From Nitrospirota bacterium (GTDB lineage Bacteria > Nitrospirota > Thermodesulfovibrionia > Thermodesulfovibrionales > JdFR-88): 10,304 nt of DNA. Position numbers and translations under genes: made by a program. The stretch lies in assembly GCA_021825785.1 (NCBI GenBank), contig JAKAGP010000028.1, positions 1-10,304 on the forward strand. The letters run 5' to 3'. This document shows positions 1 to 6,960 of this stretch, piece after piece (position 1 is the stretch's first letter; every line of letters starts with the position of its first letter). The notes below the pieces were generated by a model. It was not told the origin of the DNA, made no database searches, and saw only the letters and a list, made by a program, of their open reading frames with translations.

Positions 1-351
1 CGTTGCGCCTCAAAATGCATCATTGCTGGCGGACACCGTGTCGTACGAATTATTGGTGTTGCCGATCATCGCTAAATCATCGGCTCCCGAGTAGATGGTA
101 TTGCCCCCGCCGTAGATGCCCACAGCGTCGCCCGTGCCCTCATTTATGCCATTACCGCTTCCGTACACAAGGGCCTGGGCATTGTTGTTCACATAAACGC
201 CTGTGCTCTGCCCGTTTGCCGTTGCGCCCCCAAATGCATCCTTGTTGGCGTACACCGCGTCGTACGAATTATTGGTGTTGCCGATCATCGCTAAATCATC
301 GGCTCCCGAGTAGATGGTATTGCCCCCGCCAAAGGCCTGCAAACTGTCACC
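1..351 (-). repeat. 219-bp (73-codon) coding tandem repeat
   Basis: Bases 2-111 realign with 221-330 at an offset of 219 bp. A block of 72 bp (40-111 and 259-330) is identical, while the flanks of each unit differ at many positions. In protein terms each unit reads F-G-G-A-T-A-N-G, then a Gly/Asn-rich strand series, then GGGNTIYSG and a D-D-L-A-M-I-G-N-T-N-N segment. An older, diverged unit precedes it (residues about 300-340). Identical blocks inside diverged units suggest recent homogenisation or unequal exchange. The array continues past the left edge. Confidence 0.85.
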
Positions 352-1323
352 CGTCCCCAGGTTGACCTGGTCGCCGTTGCCGTTTGCCCAGGCTTGGGAA
401 TTATCATCTAAGGTGATTTGCGCACTCGACGCGTTCACGTTATCCGCACTGCCATTCGTTCCAGTTATGGTAACCTGCGCGTTGGCGCTTTCGGTAATGC
501 TGTTTCCACCCTCGTTGACGGTCGCCGAGGCGCCGTTCGCAATATTTATGGCAGCATTGATCAGGGTCAAGTTTGCACCTGTGCCCGTGACACTGGCGTT
601 TTCTGTGCCATTGGCCGCAGTACTTGTCGTTTCGTCGAACTGAAGATTTCCAGAAGTAAATGCTTCGATGTTTACAGTCTGCGTCGTCGCATTAATCTGG
701 ATCGAATCGGCGGTATTCCCTGGATTATTTTCAGCAACCGTCACCACAGGATTACCGTTAATATCGGTCGTTGAAGATACCGTCTGGTTATCCGACGTTT
801 GAGTCATTGTTGTTGGCAAAATGTTACCCCAAGCTGGGGCCCAATGAGGTCCCCTTAGTCCCAAATCTTGAGGCACAGTAATACCGGCGGCGGTTAAAGC
901 AGTATCAGCGGCGGAATTGGAATTAAGCGTTAACGGCGAATAGTTTAAGTTTTCATTTGTGATTTGCTGCTCGGCTTCTTCAATTGCCGCCCATTGCGAG
1001 CTAAGATCAGCGCCAGATGCTACAGTTTCTGTTTGAAAACTAGGGTTCACTAAATAACCGAGAGCATCACTCACTGTGGTATCTGCAAGCGACCCGGATG
1101 TGCATGCCAACGTTCCCCAATCTGTCGAGCTTCCTGATGCGCCTGAAGACAATTGAGAAAGTTGGCTACTAAGCACAGTCGGCCCATTTGCGGTAGGAGC
1201 ACAAGTGGCAATAAATCGCTGCCCAGAAGAATTCGTATAAACCAAGGTCTCGTGATACCAAGTGGTTCCCGTCCCTGGTATTTGCCCCAACGGCTCGAAG
1301 AAAATCTGAATGGATTCGCTCAT
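10..1323 (-). CDS. Beta-repeat (RTX-like, Gly/Asn-rich) protein, apparently truncated by a nonsense codon
   Basis: The 437-residue product has no obvious signal peptide. Residues 1-170 form a non-repetitive domain with a WYHETLVYTNSSGQ stretch; I do not recognise a catalytic family. From about residue 230 it becomes a low-complexity beta-repeat region rich in N, G, T, S and A, of the type found in large proteobacterial surface or secreted repeat proteins. The last part is a 73-residue repeat: GGGNTIYSGADDLAMIGNTN occurs at 332-351 and again at 405-424. The reading frame ends at TGA in the second copy, exactly where the first copy has a Gly codon (residue 365), and the sequence past the stop still encodes the repeat (G-A-T) to the window edge. 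It is therefore probably the 5' part of a longer, interrupted gene. The ATG has a good ribosome site (AAAGGAG, 7-nt spacing) and lies 24 bp after the 161-aa gene, so the two are probably co-transcribed. The role (surface adhesion or matrix) is inferred only from repeat type. Confidence 0.75.
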   Translation of the reverse strand: MSESIQIFFEPLGQIPGTGTTWYHETLVYTNSSGQRFIATCAPTANGPTVLSSQLSQLSSGASGSSTDWGTLACTSGSLADTTVSDALGYLVNPSFQTETVASGADLSSQWAAIEEAEQQITNENLNYSPLTLNSNSAADTALTAAGITVPQDLGLRGPHWAPAWGNILPTTMTQTSDNQTVSSTTDINGNPVVTVAENNPGNTADSIQINATTQTVNIEAFTSGNLQFDETTSTAANGTENASVTGTGANLTLINAAINIANGASATVNEGGNSITESANAQVTITGTNGSADNVNASSAQITLDDNSQAWANGNGDQVNLGTGDSLQAFGGGNTIYSGADDLAMIGNTNNSYDAVYANKDAFGGATANGQSTGVYVNNNAQALVYGSGNGINEGTGDAVGIYGGGNTIYSGADDLAMIGNTNNSYDTVSASNDAF

Positions 1324-1347
1324 GTAATAGCTCCTTTCATGATCTAA

Positions 1348-1833
1348 TCACAGGCAGGCTCGTTGTATTGTGGCAGCTATCTTCTGCACAACACTGTAAT
1401 CGTCAGCTCTGCGCGGACGCAAGACAACGTTAACACTTATTTTGCAAGCCAGCGTTGAAACGTACTGATCGATAGTCGCGAAAACAGCATATTTATTTGG
1501 ATCCCTCTCTGGTAAATTAGGATTTGGTTGATGAGGATATACTTTAAATCCAGCGGCGCGGAGGATCGCTTCGGCTTCATCAAATGAACTACCATCTGGT
1601 ATGTACTTGACTACTGTATCTGTTATTGAAACGCCAAACATGATCGCATGCTCATCCGAAAGTTTCTTATAAGCCAAATCTATTGCAATCCTTAGTTGTT
1701 TTCCACGTGCTTCAATATCGCTCATATTTTCCCTCTGCCTTCGGTTTGAATTCCCTTGCGGCCACGCTGAAAATGCGATTCCTATCGTCGAGATTATTAC
1801 AAAAATAGCCAAAGCTACTTTTTTTATATCCAT
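1348..1833 (-). CDS. Small secreted or membrane-anchored protein of unknown function
   Basis: This 161-residue protein is not one I recognise. Residues 6-22 are a hydrophobic stretch after a short K-rich start (MDIKK), followed by A-F-S-A-W, so it is either cleaved after about residue 23 or remains as a signal anchor. A short Arg-rich patch follows (RRQR, 31-34). The mature part is a mixed alpha/beta domain with an S-F-D-E-A-E-A-I-L-R-A-A-G-F segment (83-96) typical of a helix in small alpha/beta folds. It has two cysteines (130 and the penultimate residue 160) that could form a disulfide in an oxidising compartment. The ATG has a good ribosome site (AGGAG, 7 nt upstream). It is the first gene of the cassette with the repeat protein 24 bp downstream, so a helper, chaperone or export role for that protein is possible, but this rests on position alone. 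Confidence 0.7.
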   Translation of the reverse strand: MDIKKVALAIFVIISTIGIAFSAWPQGNSNRRQRENMSDIEARGKQLRIAIDLAYKKLSDEHAIMFGVSITDTVVKYIPDGSSFDEAEAILRAAGFKVYPHQPNPNLPERDPNKYAVFATIDQYVSTLACKISVNVVLRPRRADDYSVVQKIAATIQRACL

Positions 1834-2011
1834 ACGCTATCTCCTAATTCCCCCTCGCCGTGATATATGTCCAATCCTCACTAACTCAACTTTCAAGCTT
1901 AATCGCGATAAGCCTGACCAGCGTAACACTGGAAAAGCGTTCCGGGCGTCACTCGCCCTTCATCTCCGCGGCATAGTGATTCCTGGAGAGCGCCTACTCC
2001 AAAGGTAAATT
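1834..2011 (-). ncRNA. Long structured 5' leader of the two-gene cassette
   Basis: The predicted transcript has a leader of about 178 nt before the first ATG. In it I see a stem TGGAG/CTCCA (1984-1988 with 1997-2001), a five-pair G+C stem GGGCG/CGCCC with a 5-nt loop (1944-1958), a six-pair stem CCAGTG/CGCTGG with a TTA loop (1918-1932), and a stem GCTTA/TAAGC (1897-1913). CACTA (minus strand, 1978-1974) can pair with TAGTG (1883-1879), closing a multibranch junction around the last three. This could be a cis-regulatory RNA. A faint likeness to lysine-riboswitch sequence blocks was seen but is not enough to name a class. Confidence 0.35.
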
Positions 2012-2017
2012 TGACGT

Positions 2018-2047
2018 AGTATAAGAAGAAAAAAAAAAAATTGTCAA
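2018..2047 (-). promoter_or_regulatory. Near-consensus sigma70-type promoter with a T12 tract in the spacer
   Basis: Reading the minus strand, a perfect -35 box TTGACA (2047-2042) is followed by 18 bp and a -10 box TATACT (2023-2018, five of six consensus bases). The spacer is A, then twelve T (2040-2029), then CTTCT. Transcription would start near 2011 and run into the 161-aa and repeat-protein genes. Homopolymer runs in this position change length by slippage during replication, and spacer length strongly affects promoter strength, so switching is plausible. Confidence 0.75.
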
Positions 2048-2100
2048 CCAAAAATTGTGCTAAAATTTCTTCAAAATTACCGTTTTTCAAAGGTTTTTGT

Positions 2101-2303
2101 TATTTAATTTTTTACAAAACTTCAATTTTAGATCAACTTGTTCGCCTGTTGGTAGAGGACTATGTTGAACCTTTTTATATTCAACCGCTGTAATTAAACA
2201 GCTATGCGGATTTGCCAGGAGAGGCGCTTGAAAGCATGACGCTAACAGCAGCGATGCGGCTTCAAAGTTATTCGCACCATGCTATAAGATGTCAAACAGG
2301 TGA
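2101..2303. other. Intergenic stretch with two small hairpins, no gene seen
   Basis: No convincing coding sequence was found on either strand. Two perfect small inverted repeats are present: GTTGAA/TTCAAC (2164-2169 with 2180-2185, 10-nt loop) and GCTGT/ACAGC (2187-2191 with 2198-2202, 6-nt loop). Neither is followed by a T run on either strand, so terminator function is not supported. Confidence 0.4.
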
Positions 2304-2498
2304 CCTCCGCGCTTCGAAACGCTATTCGCGCAAATACTCGCTCAGGCGCGTTACCTTGCCGTATTTCCAAATCCTGAGCATTGTCTTGTCCCCTGCGACC
2401 ATGGCGTCCTCACCACCGGAGACGCCTATACAAAATACGAATTGAAACATGCGTTCTGCCAAATATCTGAAACAACCAAATTTCAGGGCATACTTTAG
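2304..2498 (+). pseudogene. Coding relic, possibly the C-terminus of a class II aldolase/adducin-type protein
   Basis: An open frame lies between stop codons at 2301-2303 and 2496-2498 with no plausible start, giving 64 residues that look protein-like. The middle reads P-E-H-C-L-V-P-C-D-H-G-V-L-T-T-G-D-A-Y followed by an amphipathic helix (K-Y-E-L-K-H-A-F-C-Q-I). Class II aldolases end with a buried strand, an N-H-G-V-type metal-site turn, a T-x-G and then such a helix, so the order fits. The upstream part in the same frame holds stops at 2301 and earlier and does not look coding. This is an inference from motif order only; the other five frames here look less protein-like. Confidence 0.3.
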
Positions 2499-2500
2499 TA

Positions 2501-2545
2501 TCCGCCGCTTCCCTCTCCCAGTGAGGAATGGAAGGGGTAATTTGA
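2501..2545. repeat. Degenerate member of the CCCTCTCCC-type intergenic repeat
   Basis: The sequence CCCTCTCCCAGTGAGG followed by GGAAGGGG resembles the GC-rich palindromic elements seen intact at 9611-9629 and 9782-9802, but the two arms no longer pair perfectly. Its translation in some frames gives the P-L-P-F-L-T-G-R-G pattern typical of such repeats, which explains the short open frames on the minus strand here. Confidence 0.4.
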
Positions 2546-2607
2546 ATCGGGCTTCGGCGGTCAAAGACGTTGATTTTAAAAAGTAATCCGCGCCGGACTT
2601 GCTCACG

Positions 2608-2640
2608 AAACCATATCAGCTTAGATGGTTTATCAACCAT
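2608..2640 (-). other. Two mutually exclusive hairpins directly after the helicase stop codon
   Basis: On the plus strand AAACCAT (2608-2614) can pair with ATGGTTT (2625-2631), or ATGGTT (2625-2630) can pair with AACCAT (2635-2640) around a 4-nt loop. Both use the same central arm, so only one forms at a time. They lie at the 3' end of the minus-strand helicase gene. No T run follows, so intrinsic termination is not clear; mRNA end protection is possible. Confidence 0.35.
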
Positions 2641-4716
2641 TTACTCAAGCAGGAAACGGAAGTCCGCCCTGGTGATTGAAAACCCTTTGCCGCCCCGCCC
2701 CGAATCTTCCATGACCGCCTTGTATAGTTCCAGTTTCCTCTTTTTGAGCGCCATCATTTTTTCCTCTATCGTGTGCCGCATGAGTATGCGGGTAATCGTG
2801 ACGTTCTTTTTCTGCCCGATGCGATGGGCCCGGTCGGAGGCCTGGTTCTCCACGGCAGGGTTCCACCACGGGTCCAGATGAAACACATAGGACGCCTTCG
2901 TGAGGTTCAGGCCCTGCCCGCCGGCCTTCAGGCTCAGAAGAAACACGGACTGGCCTTCTTCCTGCTGGAACGTCTCGATGAGTTTTTTCCTCTTTGCCAC
3001 TGGTGTTGAGCCGTCAAGCCTCAGAAATCTGATTTCATGTCTTTTGAGCTCATCCTCAAGCACGTCAAGGAAAGACGTAAACTGGGAAAACACCAATGCG
3101 CTGTGATTTTCTTCAAGGAGTTCCCGCAGGCCTTCGATCAAGAAGACGATCTTTGGCGACGGCTCCCTGAACTCGGGCAACAGGAGCCGCGGAGAGACGC
3201 AGATCTGTCTCAACTTGAGAATAGCAGTAAGCGCGATTATCTGGGCCTGCTGACGGGTTTTTGTGCTGTAGGCCTCGTCAATCGTCCTTTTAACCTGCTC
3301 CACCGTCTTTTTGTACAGGGCCTTCTGCTTGTCGGTGAGGTCAAGATAAACGTCGGTTTCGGTCTTGGGCGGAAGCTCCTTAAGTATCTTCTCCTTGGTC
3401 CTTCGAAGCACAAACGGCCTGGTCCGCCTGATAATCCTGTCCAGGGCCGGAGATGCTTCCCGCCTGATAAGAGGGCTGAACTCGTCGTAATCGCCCATCA
3501 GTCCGGGGACGGCAAGGTCGATTATCGAATAGTATTCGCCGACATGGTTTTCAAGGGGCGTCCCGGTCATGGCGAGTTTGAACCCGCTCTTTAACTGCCT
3601 GGCGGCGCCGGTTACATCGGCAAAGATGTTCTTTATGGCCTGCGCCTCGTCGAAGACGATCACATCAAACCGGATGTCCCTGAGTTTTTCGATATCCCTG
3701 CGCAAAAGACCATAGGTCGTAAGCACAACATCATGCCCCTTGAAAGAAACTTTCCGGTCCTTGCCGGTATAGAAAACGGTTTTAAGCCCTGGATAAAATC
3801 TTTTCATCTCGTTTTCCCAGTTAAACAGAAGGCTGGTTGGCAGGACGACAAGGTGCGGGCGCTTTCCGTCTCCCGCCGGGCTTTTGACAAGCCCCTCCCT
3901 GACGGCGGCCAGAAGGCTGATGGCCTGGACGGTCTTTCCGAGCCCCATGTCGTCGGCCAGGCAGGCCCCGAACCTGTTTTCATATAAAAAGGAAAGCCAG
4001 TAATAACCCTCCTTCTGGTAGCGCCGGAGCCTGGCCTTCAGCTTTGACGGCAGAGGTCTTGCCTCCAGTCTTTCAAAGGCGGCAAGCCTGCCCATGATCC
4101 GTTCGTCTTCGGAGGGCAGTTTCACCTTCACGCCGAGCTTTCTAAGCGCGATCCAGTCCAGGATCTGGAGCCGCGGGACATTGACGACCTTTTTTTCTTT
4201 TTCGCGTGCGGCTTCCGTCCCGCCGGTTTTATACATGCCGGAAATTAGCCGGAAGATTTTTTGGGAGTTTGCATCCATAATCCGGACATAGCCGTCCTCC
4301 TCGCCTGCCCCCCTGCCCGCCAGTATCCTTTGCCATGTCTCGTCATCTATAAGCTTGCCGTCGCAGCGGATCTCGGGTCTGATCTCGAACCAGTCGAGAT
4401 TCGATTGCCTCGCCGCGTCAAAGGCGAATTCCCACGAGCTGAGCTTCACTGGCTTATGCTCAAAAAAGAGTTCGATGCCCTCCGCTTTAAGCCTTTCATA
4501 GAGCGCCGGCAAGCCTTCGCTCATCTCCGCGGCGGGGACGGCCATCATGTCGTGCGACCTCATGCCCTTGAATATCTCCCATCCGAATATCCCGTAAGGT
4601 ATCCTGTAAAGGGTAAGCTCTTTTTTCTTGTTGACCGGGGCGGTCAGCCACCGCAGTCCGTCGAGCAGCAACCGGCACTCATCGAGATTAAAAGCGGCAA
4701 GGTACCGTTTGAGCAT
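2641..4716 (-). CDS. SNF2-family DEAD/DEAH-box ATPase/helicase, probably N-terminally truncated
   Basis: This is a DNA-translocating SWI2/SNF2 ATPase. From the ATG at 4716 it has 691 residues. About 250 residues of the bacterial SNF2-associated region are followed by a complete two-lobe ATPase core. Motif I is DDMGLGKT (codons near 3952), motif Ia VVLPTSLLFNW, motif II DEAQ, motif III TGTPLEN, motif IV LVFSQFTSF, motif V LKAGGQGLNL and motif VI DRAHRIGQ; all key residues are intact. A longer frame to a TTG at 4875 adds 53 residues, but that stretch is antisense to the end of a HEPN gene and a hairpin, so I reject it. Bacterial relatives often have about 1000 residues with an N-terminal SWIM zinc finger, absent here. 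The 5' part was therefore probably lost in a rearrangement. It may be functional or decaying; the core shows no frameshift. It lies downstream of the barrel gene on the same strand but has no evident functional link. Confidence 0.88.
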   Translation of the reverse strand: MLKRYLAAFNLDECRLLLDGLRWLTAPVNKKKELTLYRIPYGIFGWEIFKGMRSHDMMAVPAAEMSEGLPALYERLKAEGIELFFEHKPVKLSSWEFAFDAARQSNLDWFEIRPEIRCDGKLIDDETWQRILAGRGAGEEDGYVRIMDANSQKIFRLISGMYKTGGTEAAREKEKKVVNVPRLQILDWIALRKLGVKVKLPSEDERIMGRLAAFERLEARPLPSKLKARLRRYQKEGYYWLSFLYENRFGACLADDMGLGKTVQAISLLAAVREGLVKSPAGDGKRPHLVVLPTSLLFNWENEMKRFYPGLKTVFYTGKDRKVSFKGHDVVLTTYGLLRRDIEKLRDIRFDVIVFDEAQAIKNIFADVTGAARQLKSGFKLAMTGTPLENHVGEYYSIIDLAVPGLMGDYDEFSPLIRREASPALDRIIRRTRPFVLRRTKEKILKELPPKTETDVYLDLTDKQKALYKKTVEQVKRTIDEAYSTKTRQQAQIIALTAILKLRQICVSPRLLLPEFREPSPKIVFLIEGLRELLEENHSALVFSQFTSFLDVLEDELKRHEIRFLRLDGSTPVAKRKKLIETFQQEEGQSVFLLSLKAGGQGLNLTKASYVFHLDPWWNPAVENQASDRAHRIGQKKNVTITRILMRHTIEEKMMALKKRKLELYKAVMEDSGRGGKGFSITRADFRFLLE

Positions 4717-4734
4717 CTCGGCCGCCTTTCGGCG

Positions 4735-4842
4735 AAACCGGCGTTTTCCGAATACGGGGAACCTACTCAGGAAGACGCCAAGAAGGCATTGGAACTGGCA
4801 AAAAATATCACGATATGGTTCAGGGAAAAGTTGAAGTTTTAG
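4735..4842 (+). pseudogene. 3' remnant of a HEPN-domain gene
   Basis: The plus strand encodes about 35 residues ending at TAG 4840-4842: an aromatic/acidic turn (F-S-E-Y-G-E-P-T-Q-E-D-A) and then a helix K-K-A-L-E-L-A-K-N-I-T-I-W-F-R-E-K-L. This matches the C-terminal pattern of HEPN proteins (about 130 aa, RNase toxins or partners of MNT nucleotidyltransferases), in which a P-T-x-E-x-A stretch starts the last helix. Upstream of about 4735 the frame runs antisense through the helicase and no longer looks like HEPN. The remnant cannot carry the catalytic R-x4-6-H motif, which lies further upstream in the family. A perfect hairpin follows at 4849-4866. Confidence 0.6.
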
Positions 4843-4848
4843 CTTCGG

Positions 4849-4866
4849 CCTGTAGCAAGCTACAGG
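4849..4866. other. Perfect 8-bp inverted repeat after the HEPN remnant
   Basis: CCTGTAGC (4849-4856) pairs fully with GCTACAGG (4859-4866) around AA. It is 6 bp beyond the HEPN stop codon, so it may once have ended that transcript, but no T tract follows on either strand. It also lies between the barrel gene and the helicase on the minus strand. Confidence 0.45.
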
Positions 4867-4959
4867 GAATTGCAAGTTAAAAAGCCAGTGTGCGAATTTT
4901 TGAAAAAACCTTCATTTTGGAAAGAAATTCTATTTCGTAGAGCCGGCGCTTTGTCTAAC

Positions 4960-6960
4960 CTACCATCTCCTGGTCAGGCTCGCGAAGAAGGCGTGGGCAT
5001 GGCCGGACGTGTATTCGGGGTTCAGGCTGTTGACCGCGCTGTCAAAGTTGCTGAAGAAATAACTGAGCCCTATTTCCGTCTTCTCGCGCACGGCCCACCT
5101 GGCCTTTACGGAATAGACGGTCTCCTTTATGTCCAGGGTCGAAAAGACGGACAGGGGAAGCAGGGAGCCGTTTGCCGAAAAATCGTACTGGCTTGCCGGA
5201 GAGAACTGGCCGCTGGCGGAGAAGCGGTTCACCGCCGCCGTCAGACCAAGCCTTCTGACCGGCGAGTAGTTGGCGGAGACCGTGTAGTTATGCGATACGT
5301 CGGTGTAGGGCACATTCTGGTCCACCAGCGGCGCGCCCGCGGGGACTGCCGCCGTGTAAACCAGGTCCTGCCTCACCCTTGAGCGCCAGTAGGCATAGCC
5401 GGCCTCAAGCGTTATGTTCCGCCTGACCGGCAGCATGAGATTGCCGGCGAATTTGTCCCTTCGCACGTCCCTGTTCGTGGCGTTCGTGATGGCGGACGTG
5501 GATTCGTCGATTATCTGCAGGTTGTCCCTCGTCTCATGGGAAAGCTCATAACTGGCGAAGGCCGTGATGCCGCCCAGGAAGCTCCATGTGGCCGACAGGG
5601 TGCCGGAGTCGCCGTTGTTGGGCTCGTAGTTGTATGCCGGAGAGCCGTACCATTCGTGTTTGTATTCCCCCCTGATTTTCAGCGTCCGGACGGGGCGGTA
5701 ATCCACGTTGAGCGAAGTCTTCGCGCTCCTGGTGGATGCGGGCAGCAGCCCGCCCAGCCAGTAGGTGTAGTTTTCGCGCCTTTCGTCGCTCCAGACGATC
5801 TGGCCGCTTGCCGTCAGATTGCAGGCAATCCGGTATCGCGCTATCCCCGTGACGGTGTCCGTCACCGAGGAGATGGGAGGCCGGATGGAGTTGATTGCGA
5901 AAGCGGGCGGCACCGGCTGGCCGAACTGGTTGTAGAGCCGCGTCAGAAATTCGGTCGCGCTCGCGTTGTCCTCGGAAAGCTCCTCGTGCCTGTACCTTGC
6001 CACCAGCATGAGCGGAGTGACCGGTATCACCCTTACCTCGGCGTTTCCAAAGAAATAATCGGCGGCCGCCTGGCTGGTCTCATTCCTCCTTGAGACCTTC
6101 GACAGCGTGCCCATGGCATAAATCATCCCGGTATACGATGTGTGGATCCTGAAGGTGTCCGTATTGCCCTCGAATTCGGGTATCAGGTTATGGATCAGGA
6201 GCCCGTCCGTGTAATTGCAGCTGCCATTGCCGCAGCCCATTACGTTATTGTCGGCTGAAAACCTCTTGAACCCGTGGGAATAATCCATCTCCACCGGGCC
6301 GAGGTGGCCGTTCAGCCCCACCCTTATATCGGTCGTGCGCATGTCAACGGGCCTGTCCTCGGCGACCCTTTCGATATCGCCGGGGCTGGAGAAGGAGCCG
6401 GAGCCGCCAAGGAATATCTGCTGGATGTCTCCGGACTGCACCACGTTCATGCCCTGCAGATAAACATGAAAAGGATATTCGTGCGTCTTGAAGCGCAGGA
6501 AGACGCGGTTGATCCCCTCTCTTACCCCATAGTGGACACCGGAGTCGTACTGCCGCACCCCGAAATCCTGGCCCGGCGGATTGCCGATGAGGGTAATATT
6601 GGGCAGGTTATGGTAGAGACTGCTTCCCAGGAACCTGGAGAGGACCGTATCGCTGTAAGCGTAGCGCAAATCGGCGAAATAGTCCTTCGGATTCAGGACG
6701 TCAAGCTCCAGGTGCACACGGTTGGGGAAAGGAAAGGCGATGATCTCGCCTCCCGCGCCAAGGGAAGCCTCCGGGTAGCCGTAGGGCAGCGCGTAGCTGC
6801 CGCCGCTCAGATGGGCGTCAGTGAAACCTCCCCACAGACTGTATTCGGGGGCTATCTTCGGGTATTTGTAGACCTGGTTGTCCGTTTCGTCCTGCGCGTA
6901 GGCCGCCGCGGCAAGCATAATGAGTATCACCGGCAGGAAAAGGGCTGTCCGCCACCTCAC
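4960..6960 (-). CDS. MtrB/PioB-type outer-membrane beta-barrel of a porin-cytochrome conduit
   Basis: The product is an outer-membrane barrel that would sheathe the decaheme cytochrome encoded just upstream. I place the start at the GTG 6958-6960, which overlaps the cytochrome stop (GTGA), because it gives a clean signal peptide: M-R-W-R-T, a hydrophobic core, then A-Y-A before Q23. The ATG at 7032 would add 24 residues inside the cytochrome gene. The mature part (about 644 aa) is built of alternating aromatic/polar strands and ends in S-L-T-R-R-W, a terminal aromatic as expected for BAM-inserted porins. MtrB/PioB proteins are typically about 650-750 aa. The N-terminal CXXC of Shewanella MtrB is absent. 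Instead a C-G-N-G-S-C pair (residues 243 and 248) sits in what looks like a loop. Family assignment rests on barrel character plus the decaheme partner; the gene order cytochrome-barrel is the usual one. Confidence 0.82.
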   Translation of the reverse strand: MRWRTALFLPVILIMLAAAAYAQDETDNQVYKYPKIAPEYSLWGGFTDAHLSGGSYALPYGYPEASLGAGGEIIAFPFPNRVHLELDVLNPKDYFADLRYAYSDTVLSRFLGSSLYHNLPNITLIGNPPGQDFGVRQYDSGVHYGVREGINRVFLRFKTHEYPFHVYLQGMNVVQSGDIQQIFLGGSGSFSSPGDIERVAEDRPVDMRTTDIRVGLNGHLGPVEMDYSHGFKRFSADNNVMGCGNGSCNYTDGLLIHNLIPEFEGNTDTFRIHTSYTGMIYAMGTLSKVSRRNETSQAAADYFFGNAEVRVIPVTPLMLVARYRHEELSEDNASATEFLTRLYNQFGQPVPPAFAINSIRPPISSVTDTVTGIARYRIACNLTASGQIVWSDERRENYTYWLGGLLPASTRSAKTSLNVDYRPVRTLKIRGEYKHEWYGSPAYNYEPNNGDSGTLSATWSFLGGITAFASYELSHETRDNLQIIDESTSAITNATNRDVRRDKFAGNLMLPVRRNITLEAGYAYWRSRVRQDLVYTAAVPAGAPLVDQNVPYTDVSHNYTVSANYSPVRRLGLTAAVNRFSASGQFSPASQYDFSANGSLLPLSVFSTLDIKETVYSVKARWAVREKTEIGLSYFFSNFDSAVNSLNPEYTSGHAHAFFASLTRRW

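Noticed and set aside
1..351. CRISPR array
   Set aside because: The repeats are 219 bp long, in frame with a protein and without unique spacers.
1834..2011. Lysine riboswitch
   Set aside because: Only short sequence blocks resemble the class; the full set of helices could not be drawn and the downstream genes are not lysine-related.
1899..2090. 63-codon minus-strand open frame containing a run of Phe codons
   Set aside because: It runs across the predicted promoter and its T12 tract (the Phe run) and then the structured leader, and its start lies upstream of the predicted transcription start.
2212..2606. Short open frames of 76-94 codons on both strands between the cassette and the helicase
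   Set aside because: They have no ribosome sites and no recognisable domains, and those on the minus strand read through a degenerate palindromic repeat (P-L-P-F-L-T-G-R-G pattern). One ATG directly abuts the helicase stop, but the product looks like translated repeat.
2641..4842. SNF2 helicase plus HEPN as an antiphage defence pair
   Set aside because: The HEPN part is only a C-terminal fragment without its catalytic region and on the opposite strand, so no working pair exists here.
4717..4875. 53-residue N-terminal extension of the SNF2 helicase from a TTG
   Set aside because: It is antisense to the HEPN remnant and to a perfect hairpin, and has no features of the SNF2-associated domain.
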